Assembly: GCA_964574325.1 (NCBI GenBank)
Contig: CAZNMY010000016.1
Coordinates: forward strand, 16,270-80,269
Direction: 5' to 3'
DNA length: 64,000 bases
Source of the DNA: CAMDPA01 sp964574325
GTDB lineage: Bacteria; Pseudomonadota; Alphaproteobacteria; Rhizobiales; Hyphomicrobiaceae
The notes under the pieces are model-generated. The model saw nothing but the letters and a program-made list of their open reading frames with translations, did no database searches and had not been told where the DNA came from. Positions within the stretch are counted from its first letter, which is position 1, and each line of letters opens with the position of its first letter. This document shows positions 49,991 through 56,737 of the stretch, piece after piece. A program made the translations under genes and the position numbers.

Positions 49991-51616
49991 ATGAGCGGGG
50001 TTGCTGTCGTGGCTGCGATTTTCATCTCGTATGCGCAAGTCGATCGTGAGCCGGCGAAGCGGCTTGCAGAGTTCCTGCAGAGTTCGGGTTATTCGGTCTG
50101 GTGGGACGCAGGTCTGCGCCCAGGCGACATCTTCACGATCGAGATCCAGCGGCAGATCAACGCTTGCGAGCACTTCATCGTCGTCTGGTCGCGGACATCT
50201 TCGGCTTCGTTCTGGGTGACGGCGGAGACAACTTATGCACGCACCGCCGGCAAGCCGATTCTGCCGCTCAAAATCGACGACTGCACGCCGCCGGTGCCGT
50301 TCAATCTCCTTCAGACGATCGAGCTGAAATCGATCGATGCGTCAGGTCCTGCAGTAGCGCAGGCGCTCGTCAAAGCCGGTACGCTTCCGCAAATGCTCCC
50401 CAGTGAGGCGGAAGTTCAACCGGCAACGAACATCGCGGAAAGCGTCCTGCGCAAGGCCCAGGAGCTGGCGCGATGGGAGTTCATCAAAGACAGCAGAAGC
50501 GCCGGCGACTTTCGCAGGTTCCTGGATCGCTTTCCGGACGGAGAGCTCGCCGACCTCGCGTCTATGCGGCTCGAGGCGCTGAGATGGGACGATGTCGTCG
50601 GCGCTGGGACCTCGCTGGATGCACTCGAAGTGTTTCTTGCCGAATTTCCCGACGGCGTAAAAACTCCGGAGGCGCAACGTCTGAGACAACGAAAGCGGCG
50701 GGCACTCGAGCAGGCCCGGTGGTCAGAGCTCCGGCGCGGGTTACTCGGCTGGCGCAAGAGCGCCGAACGACGGCTGGCGGAATACGAGGCGTTCCTGATC
50801 GCGCACCCGGACGGGGCACACGCGGAGCAGGGCCGCGCGATGGTCAAGCGCCTCCAGCGCGAGGTAGAGCTGTGGCGAGCGGCGGCTTCAGGCGACAACC
50901 TGACGACAGTAGAGCGCTATCTCGAGGAATTCCCTTTTGGAAGCTTTGCCTCGGAGGCCAAAGCTCATCTTTCGCGACTGCGGCGACAAACTCGGCAGGA
51001 TCGCGCCGGCTTCCAGCTCGGCCAGCCGGAATTCCCGATTGCGACATTCCTGATGTTGTCGCTTCTCGGCTTCCTAGTGGGCTGCATCGGCAGTTATGCC
51101 GCTACGCACACTCCGACGCTGATCGCGCTTCCCGTCAGCTCGATGCGCGGCGAGACATTCCACCTGCTCCACCCTTATCCGATCCTGATCGGCATTTTCA
51201 TCGCATGGCTCATCCATGAATGGGGCAACCGTTCGTGGCTGACGACGGCGATCGCATTCACATCAGTGTTGGCATTCCGTGCCGTTGCACACTTCGTCGG
51301 CCTTCCCGAGATCGGCAGTTCCGGTCTCCCGATCAACTCCATGGTAATCGGTGCCCTGTATTGCTTCGGTGCGTGGACAGCCGGCTTTGCGATCGCTCCC
51401 TACATGCGTCGCAGCAAGATTGCGTTCTTTAGCTCGATCTTGTTGGGCTCTTTGACCTACCCGGACTGGCCTCTGCTGCTTGGCTACCCATTCGAAGGCC
51501 ATTCGTTGCTCATGGCAGGCGTGTTCTTCGTTGCCTGCACGATGCCGATCGCCTACAGCCTGCTGCGCTCCGCGCCGCTGTCGTCACGGCAGATCGCTCA
51601 TACGCTCCCTGCGTAG
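49991..51616 (+). CDS. TIR-domain protein with W/FP-G repeats and a membrane C-terminus
   Basis: 541 residues from ATG 49991 (the first ATG in frame after the promoter). TIR domain about 8-125: IFISYAQVDREPAKRLAEFL, GYSVWWDAGLRPGD, and WVTAETTYARTAGKPILPL with the Glu (near 79) that is catalytic in NAD-cleaving TIRs. Next, about 155-340, four repeats of the form W-x-n-L-x-x-F-L-x-x-F-P-x-G. Then about six TM helices (348-530). Soluble signal end and membrane end in one chain could couple NAD loss or scaffolding to a membrane event. Target and trigger are unknown. Confidence 0.82.
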   Translation: MSGVAVVAAIFISYAQVDREPAKRLAEFLQSSGYSVWWDAGLRPGDIFTIEIQRQINACEHFIVVWSRTSSASFWVTAETTYARTAGKPILPLKIDDCTPPVPFNLLQTIELKSIDASGPAVAQALVKAGTLPQMLPSEAEVQPATNIAESVLRKAQELARWEFIKDSRSAGDFRRFLDRFPDGELADLASMRLEALRWDDVVGAGTSLDALEVFLAEFPDGVKTPEAQRLRQRKRRALEQARWSELRRGLLGWRKSAERRLAEYEAFLIAHPDGAHAEQGRAMVKRLQREVELWRAAASGDNLTTVERYLEEFPFGSFASEAKAHLSRLRRQTRQDRAGFQLGQPEFPIATFLMLSLLGFLVGCIGSYAATHTPTLIALPVSSMRGETFHLLHPYPILIGIFIAWLIHEWGNRSWLTTAIAFTSVLAFRAVAHFVGLPEIGSSGLPINSMVIGALYCFGAWTAGFAIAPYMRRSKIAFFSSILLGSLTYPDWPLLLGYPFEGHSLLMAGVFFVACTMPIAYSLLRSAPLSSRQIAHTLPA

Positions 51617-51628
51617 CCAAGCGATCGC

Positions 51629-51952
51629 TCAAGCGCGGGTATCGTTGTTCGCGGCCACCCACAGCGCGAATGCTTCCATGAACTCAGGAAGCAGCTCGCT
51701 GCTGTCGGCGTTCACGACGCTGCCGTGCTCATCGAGCAGCTCGTTTACCCGAGAGACATACAGCTCGGGCTCGACCCAGGCCTGCGGGGCAGCAACCTCG
51801 AGATCCTCGTTGTAGAAATCCAGCCGACCGCTCTCGACCTCTTGAAGCTTCAGTGACGGCGGCGCTGATCGGGCGAGCGCAGGGGCTAGGCTGCGACTGT
51901 AGGACTTGCAGCGGAGGCTGCCGACAAGCATGGCGACATTTTTCTCGATCAT
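51629..51952 (-). pseudogene. NADPH-dependent FMN reductase relic with internal deletion
   Basis: 107 residues from ATG 51952. The first part matches the family start (NVAMLVGSLRCKSYSRSLAP, LKLQEVESGRLDFYNEDLEV), and the last part matches the family end (LLDEHGSVVNADSSELLPEF then MEAFALWVA). The central flavin-binding and dimer region, about 75 residues, is absent, although the frame is kept. Probably non-functional as a reductase. A GGTT-variant EcfG promoter still stands before it. Confidence 0.75.
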
Positions 51953-51988
51953 GGGACTATTTCGTGTCTCGACTGATACTGGCGGGTG

Positions 51989-52013
51989 AACCGTGCCATG
52001 CCGAGCCGGTTCC
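51989..52013 (-). promoter_or_regulatory. EcfG-like promoter of the reductase relic, GGTT variant
   Basis: Minus strand: GGAAC at 52013-52009, 16-nt spacer, GGTT at 51992-51989; 36 nt before ATG 51952. Confidence 0.5.
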
Positions 52014-52068
52014 CATCCTGTGCCTGTGCGGCTCTCAAGTTTGGCCTGGTGGGCAAGTCGTGTCCGAG

Positions 52069-52094
52069 GGAACAAACCTTCCCGACTCGCCGTT
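52069..52094 (+). promoter_or_regulatory. EcfG-type promoter of the small membrane-protein operon
   Basis: GGAAC at 52069-52073, 17-nt spacer, CGTT at 52091-52094; 22 nt before ATG 52117. Confidence 0.75.
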
Positions 52095-52116
52095 TCACTG
52101 CCGGTTGAGACAGACT

Positions 52117-52296
52117 ATGGCGCGGAACATGGCAAGCGACATTCACCTGCAGGATGATGAATCGATTCTCAAGTACGGAACACTGCCGGCGATTGCGGTG
52201 GCGACACTGGTAGCGATCTTTGCGTTCGCGTGTTCCCTGCCCATGGACAAAATCGAAGCTCGCAACTTTACGACTCATGCCCAAGAGGGCGGTTAG
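52117..52296 (+). CDS. Small membrane protein, 59 residues
   Basis: Hydrophilic start (MARNMASDIHLQDDESILKY), one TM (GTLPAIAVATLVAIFAFACS), short polar tail. ATG 52129 is an alternative start. No family recognised. First of three small genes in a row on the plus strand, with an exact stress promoter 22 nt before. Confidence 0.6.
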   Translation: MARNMASDIHLQDDESILKYGTLPAIAVATLVAIFAFACSLPMDKIEARNFTTHAQEGG

Positions 52297-52344
52297 ACCC
52301 CGCAGACTCACGCAAAGATAGCATCAATCGAAAGGAACGAAATC

Positions 52345-52572
52345 ATGAGCTACGGCTCTCAACAATCGTCAATGCTGTCGCGGGTGCCCATGGGCTCCCA
52401 GGTGGCGGACATGGTCTCGGGTCTGGCGAACACCGATGTGGGCCGCACCGGTGAGCAGATCAGCACCGGATTGAGGACTTCGATCACGTCGGCAGTCCGC
52501 GAGCGGCCGATCGCTACCCTCGCGGCCGTCGCGGTTATCAGCTTTGCCCTCGGTGCCATGTGGCGCAGCTAG
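52345..52572 (+). CDS. Small protein with C-terminal membrane anchor
   Basis: 75 residues. Amphipathic N-terminal helix region, then RERPIATLAAVAVISFALGA ending in MWRS. The pattern (helical body, RxxP before a single C-terminal TM) resembles ElaB/DUF883-like membrane-anchored proteins that tether factors to the membrane. AAAGGAACG ribosome-binding region before the ATG. Function unknown. Confidence 0.65.
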   Translation: MSYGSQQSSMLSRVPMGSQVADMVSGLANTDVGRTGEQISTGLRTSITSAVRERPIATLAAVAVISFALGAMWRS

Positions 52573-52593
52573 CACAGTCGGGTGGAGGCAGTC

Positions 52594-53112
52594 GTGCTGG
52601 AAGGCGTGATCAATGATGCCAGAAGGGCGGCGAGCCGTCTTCTTGCAACTTACCTCGGGCGTGCTGTCGTCGCGGTGCCGTTCGTGTTTGCAGCCGGCTT
52701 CGCGACGGCCGCGGCCACGCTCTGGCTGATCGATCAGTTCGGAACGCAGATCGCCTACTGGATAATGGCTCTCGGCTTCGCGATCGTCGGGCTGATAGCG
52801 TCGGTCATCGTCACGGTGAAGGAGGAGGAGGTCGAGCAAGCGGCCGAGGAGGAAGAAAAGGAGGCCGCGGCATCGAGCCCGCTTGCGACGGCAGAGAGCG
52901 TCCTGGCCCCAGCAGCGATGCTGTTGCCATTCCTAAACAGTTCTGCGGGCCTTTCCACCTCGGCAAAGCTGGCGAAGTACGGCCTGAAATTCATCCCGAT
53001 CATGGTGCTCGCAGCACTTCTGACGGCGTTGTTGTGGCCACTAGGAGAGCAGGAAAGCAAAACGGGCGAAGTGCCCGACACAGCTCCGCATCCAGGCGGT
53101 GTGACGTCCTGA
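52594..53112 (+). CDS. Membrane protein with phage-holin-like layout
   Basis: 172 residues from GTG 52594, chosen because GGAGG lies 5 nt before it (GTG 52582 is the alternative). TM1 VVAVPFVFAAGFATAAATLW, TM2 IMALGFAIVGLIASVIVTV, a Glu-rich charged segment (EEEVEQAAEEEEKEAAA), and TM3 FIPIMVLAALLTALLWPL. Likely an inner-membrane protein with the acidic loop in the cytoplasm. Third gene of the small stress operon. Confidence 0.7.
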   Translation: MLEGVINDARRAASRLLATYLGRAVVAVPFVFAAGFATAAATLWLIDQFGTQIAYWIMALGFAIVGLIASVIVTVKEEEVEQAAEEEEKEAAASSPLATAESVLAPAAMLLPFLNSSAGLSTSAKLAKYGLKFIPIMVLAALLTALLWPLGEQESKTGEVPDTAPHPGGVTS

Positions 53113-53125
53113 TCGTGCAGCGAGG

Positions 53126-53875
53126 CTATCGAAGTCCAAAGCGGGCTTCAGGAGGAGGAAGTCTGGCGCTCCAATCCGCGGGAGCGGATGTCGCCGCGCC
53201 TCGTCCATATAGTGCTGCGGCACCGGCTAGGTCGCCCGGCTGCAGTCCAGAGATCCCCTCGTCATAGCGGAACCACATAAGACTACCACGTTCGGGCGCA
53301 TGATCGAGGCCGAGTGCGTGGCCGATTTCGTGAGCGAACGTGTAGCGCAAGTCATAGATATCGAGATTGCCATCGTAGCCGACCTTCCAACGCATGCGAG
53401 GATTGAGGCAAACCAGCGAGCGCGTGATCGCCCGCTCCGACCCGGTGGCGGTACGGTCATAAGCAACGTCGGCGTAGGCGCGCCCGACGGGCTCCGCCTG
53501 CGCGCCGACGATGATGTCGGCGCCAGCTCCGGGAACAGCCTCGATGAATACGATGTCTGTCGCTTGCTGCCACATGGCGAACGCAACGTTGAGTTCAGAA
53601 CGCACCAAGGGCTCGTCGAGCCCTGAAGCAGCAAGAAGCGCCTTGGGATCGGACATGCGGCGGCAATTGACGGCGCCTTCGAACGCTTCCGTGCGCTCGA
53701 CCATTCGCCAACGCAACACGAGTTGTCCGACGCCGTCGGCAGGGCGGCGCCATCGAACCGTATGGCCGTCGATCTTGAGGGGGCGCCACCCCGGCGTGTC
53801 GGCAGAAACCCACGACGCTGAGAATGCCGCCCCCAGCGCCGCTATCACGAGGCCAGCTACGCAACGCTTCGACAT
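53126..53875 (-). CDS. Secreted matrixin-type zinc metalloprotease
   Basis: 249 residues. Signal peptide (LVIAALGAAFSASWVSA), then a matrixin (M10) catalytic core with the zinc motif HEIGHALGLDH (near 182-192) and a Met-turn candidate RGSLMWF. DIVFIEAVPGAGADIIVGAQ is the typical strand preceding the site. The substrate is unknown; secretion to the periplasm or outside is expected. Convergent with the small membrane-protein operon. Confidence 0.88.
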   Translation of the reverse strand: MSKRCVAGLVIAALGAAFSASWVSADTPGWRPLKIDGHTVRWRRPADGVGQLVLRWRMVERTEAFEGAVNCRRMSDPKALLAASGLDEPLVRSELNVAFAMWQQATDIVFIEAVPGAGADIIVGAQAEPVGRAYADVAYDRTATGSERAITRSLVCLNPRMRWKVGYDGNLDIYDLRYTFAHEIGHALGLDHAPERGSLMWFRYDEGISGLQPGDLAGAAALYGRGAATSAPADWSARLPPPEARFGLR

Positions 53876-53946
53876 GAGCTATCCCCTTGGCACCACAGAC
53901 TGGGCCGGCTTTTAGCGGCGGCGCTGGGTCTACGTCAACGAGCAAG

Positions 53947-53971
53947 GGAACCGTTCGCGTGCAGACGCGTT
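53947..53971 (+). promoter_or_regulatory. EcfG-type promoter, distal to the MscS-like gene
   Basis: GGAAC at 53947-53951, 16-nt spacer, CGTT at 53968-53971. No supported gene starts right after it; the next is at 54278, which has its own promoter at 54172. It could drive that gene with a long leader or an unseen small RNA or ORF in 53972-54277. Confidence 0.6.
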
Positions 53972-54171
53972 GCACACCTTGGTCTCGAGCAATGGGCTAC
54001 CGGCCCACTCCGCGACCGCAACGAGCCAAGCCGTCGAGCGTTTCGCGAGGGGCTCGATGCGGTGAATGCGCGGAAATTCGTGAGACATGGCACACTGCCC
54101 TGTGTGGTCACAGCTCGACTTGGCTTTCAACTGTGCAGTGGACTGTCACGCAATGACGAGCGAGGGCTCGC

Positions 54172-54196
54172 GGAACATTTTGCGGTCCACCCCGTT
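54172..54196 (+). promoter_or_regulatory. EcfG-type promoter of the MscS-like gene
   Basis: GGAAC at 54172-54176, 16-nt spacer, CGTT at 54193-54196; 81 nt before ATG 54278. Confidence 0.75.
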
Positions 54197-54277
54197 GGGT
54201 CAGACAAAGCACAGCGGTCGGGCAGCTCTCCACTGCTGCACTCGTTCTTCAGTCTACCCGAGCAAGGAAATCCACAG

Positions 54278-55066
54278 ATGATTACGCCGGTCCGTGACTG
54301 GGGCGATGCGATCATGACGTCGTTGACGCAGGCGCTGTCGCTATTCATTGCCGCGATCCCGCGCGCAATCGGATTTCTTGTCATCATCGCTATCGGTTGG
54401 ATCGTTGCATACGCGGTGGAGAAAGCCGTTGCAGCCGCTTTGAGAGCTGTGCGGTTCAACGAGCTCTCCGCACGCTCCGGCTTCGGCGGGTTTGTCGAGA
54501 GCGCTGGCGTTGGCATCGATCCCGCCGGCTTTATGGGTCTCGTGACGAAGTGGTTCATTCGCCTCATCACGTTGGTGGTCGCATTCGACGCGCTCGGTTT
54601 GCCGGCCGTCTCCGACGTGTTGCGACAGCTGCTGCTGTGGCTCCCCAATCTCGTGGTCGCTCTTGTCGTGCTGGTGATCGGTGGTTTGGCCGCCAATGCT
54701 TTTGCCGGCGCGGTGCGTGGCGCGACAGCCAGGGCCGAACTCGGTGATCCCGATTTTCTGTCTGGCGTGGCAAGGGTTGCTGTCTGGTCGTTCGCGATCG
54801 TCGTGGCTGTAAATCAGCTCGGAATTGCGAGCACGCTGATCAATACGTTATTCATGGCCAGTGTCGGATCGGTGGCGCTTGCAATCGGACTCGCCTTCGG
54901 GTTCGGGGGGCGACAGGTAGCGGCTCAAATCGTTCGCGATTGGTATGAGCGCTCGCAGCAGGCGCGGCCCCGGATCGAGACGGCTGCGAGGTCTGTCTCG
55001 CACGAGGTGCGTGATCGGGTGGAAGACGGCGCACGCTCTGATGCGCACACAAGCCCACGCCATTGA
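54278..55066 (+). CDS. Small-conductance mechanosensitive channel-like (TM-helix repeat) protein
   Basis: 262 residues from ATG 54278 (AAGGAAA before). TM helices AIPRAIGFLVIIAIGWIVAY, about 90-110, about 125-150 and about 180-215, with the conserved-TM-helix repeat of MscS relatives and a glycine-rich pore-like segment GSVALAIGLAFGFGGRQVAA. It lacks the full MscS beta domain, having only a short basic C-terminus, so it is the short membrane group. Expected role: osmotic stress release; not proven. Confidence 0.82.
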   Translation: MITPVRDWGDAIMTSLTQALSLFIAAIPRAIGFLVIIAIGWIVAYAVEKAVAAALRAVRFNELSARSGFGGFVESAGVGIDPAGFMGLVTKWFIRLITLVVAFDALGLPAVSDVLRQLLLWLPNLVVALVVLVIGGLAANAFAGAVRGATARAELGDPDFLSGVARVAVWSFAIVVAVNQLGIASTLINTLFMASVGSVALAIGLAFGFGGRQVAAQIVRDWYERSQQARPRIETAARSVSHEVRDRVEDGARSDAHTSPRH

Positions 55067-55250
55067 CATGAGCATGTTACACCGTGACAGAACTCGGTAG
55101 CGTGCGCATGCTGTCGACGCACTTCCAGTTGAAAACAATTGCCGGGGAGAGCGACCGCGAAACAGAAGGTGCGAAGTCGACTGTTGGTGAATTCAGAAGG
55201 GACAGAGGTCCCCTGCTTTTGAGAACACCTGCAATGAGGATTCGCGTGCG

Positions 55251-55424
55251 ATGAGCAGTCAAAAGCAGCCGATCGGTGTCGACACGGAACCGCCCCGGCC
55301 GAGGTATCTCGAAAGCTCCGACATCCAGCAAGTCGTCGACCTGTTGCGCCGCTTCAGTGAACAGACCAACAGCCAGAGCACTTTCGACCAGATCAAAAAC
55401 CTGATTGCACGCTTGACGGGATAA
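55251..55424 (+). CDS. Small hydrophilic protein, 57 residues
   Basis: Starts MSSQKQPIGVDTEPPRPRYL, then a helical C-terminal half (DIQQVVDLLRRFSEQTNSQS and FDQIKNLIARLTG). Codon use looks like a real gene. I considered NepR because of its size and helical end, but the NepR signature is absent. Function unknown. Confidence 0.55.
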   Translation: MSSQKQPIGVDTEPPRPRYLESSDIQQVVDLLRRFSEQTNSQSTFDQIKNLIARLTG

Positions 55425-55756
55425 GCCTCGCTGTTTGGCTGAAGTCTCATCCTCTAGTCGGGCAACTGATCCACTGGAACTTCAGCAATTCCGCCGAGAT
55501 TCACGATCGACCTGAGGGACCCACTCCAGTTGGGGTGAGACCTGGTGTCCGATCAGCGACTGCGTCGCCCACCGGGCATCCATGCGCCGACATCGCATCG
55601 GCACCAGCCGTCGTGCCCTGCTGACACCACTCTAAACGACTCGCGCGTTGGAACAATCTTCGATCTGAGATGTTTATTTCTGGCCGTGCAATGCGCGCGC
55701 ACGGAGCGATGCCGCGAGGCCCAGGGCGACGCGCCGCCGTCCAGTCTGGACAGGTC
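55425..55756. other. Intergenic region before the oxidase operon
   Basis: About 330 nt with no supported gene. No exact EcfG promoter was found; a GGAAC near 55651 has no -10 box at 16-17 nt. The oxidase genes may use a housekeeping promoter here. Confidence 0.45.
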
Positions 55757-56737
55757 ATGAAGCTCGCTCCCCGTATAGGCATAGCATTTGTAGTTGTGCT
55801 CGTGGTGGGGTGTTCCGGACCGCAGTCGACGCTCGATCCAGCCGGACCGAATGCCCGGTCGATCTACACGCTCGGCGCAATCATGTACGTCGGCGCCGGG
55901 CTCGTTACCTTGCTGGTCACCACACTGATGCTTTATCCCTTCGTGCGCCGTAGCGCTGCTGCGGCACGAGCGGGTGTGTTTCTCTGGGGCGGCGGCGTGC
56001 TACTGCCATCTGTTGCGCTTTCTGCGCTCGTTCCTTACGTGCTGACAGTCGGTCACGATATGCGGGCCCCGAAGGGGAGCAACCGCTTCAGCATCGATGT
56101 CACCGGCTACATCTACTGGTGGGAGGTGGCGTACCGGCGCTCGGGTGGCCTTGCATCTGCGGTGACGGCCAACGAGCTGCGCCTGCCTGCTGGCGAGCCA
56201 GTGGAGCTGTGGCTGGGGTCCGGAGATGTAATCCACTCGTTCTGGGTGCCAAGCCTCGCCGGCAAGACCGATATGGTCCCGGGGCGCATCAACCGCATGG
56301 TGATCCAGGCAGACCGGCCGGGACGATGGCGTGGTCAATGTGCAGAGTTTTGCGGGGCGCAGCACGCGTTCATGGCATTCGATGTCGTCGCGATGCCTCG
56401 CGTGGAATTCAACGCGTGGCTCGAGCGACTCGCAACGCCCGTGTCGGATCCCGCGACTGACGAGTTGCAGCGCGGGCGCAGTCTGTTTCTCGCGTCAGGA
56501 TGTACTGCCTGTCACGCGGTGCGGGGCTTGAGCGAAAGTCGGCGCGGCCCCGATCTCACACTGGTAGGAGCGCGTCCGACATTGGCAGCCGGCGCCTTGC
56601 CGAACACGATTGGCACGCTAGCTGGTTGGATCGCCTCTGCTCAGCACCTGAAGCCCGGCAATCTGATGCCCTCGTTCGGCAATCTGACCGGCCCAGAGCT
56701 TCGCGCCCTCGCCGCCTACCTGGCATCGCTAAAATGA
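55757..56737 (+). CDS. coxB: Cytochrome c oxidase subunit II of caa3 type (with heme c domain)
   Basis: 326 residues from ATG 55757. Lipoprotein-like N-terminus (VVVLVVGCSG), two TM helices (about 35-60 and 75-100), CuA domain with HSFWVP and CAEFCGAQHAFMAF (Cys, Cys, His, Met ligands), and a C-terminal cytochrome c domain with CTACH (about 250) and a Met region GNLMPSFGNL. The heme c domain makes it a caa3-type oxidase that accepts electrons from a c-type donor or complex III directly. Stop overlaps the next start (ATGA). Confidence 0.95.
   Translation: MKLAPRIGIAFVVVLVVGCSGPQSTLDPAGPNARSIYTLGAIMYVGAGLVTLLVTTLMLYPFVRRSAAAARAGVFLWGGGVLLPSVALSALVPYVLTVGHDMRAPKGSNRFSIDVTGYIYWWEVAYRRSGGLASAVTANELRLPAGEPVELWLGSGDVIHSFWVPSLAGKTDMVPGRINRMVIQADRPGRWRGQCAEFCGAQHAFMAFDVVAMPRVEFNAWLERLATPVSDPATDELQRGRSLFLASGCTACHAVRGLSESRRGPDLTLVGARPTLAAGALPNTIGTLAGWIASAQHLKPGNLMPSFGNLTGPELRALAAYLASLK

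Noticed and set aside
55251..55424. Candidate NepR anti-sigma factor
   Set aside because: Size and helical C-terminus fit, but the characteristic NepR core pattern is missing; kept only as an unknown small protein.
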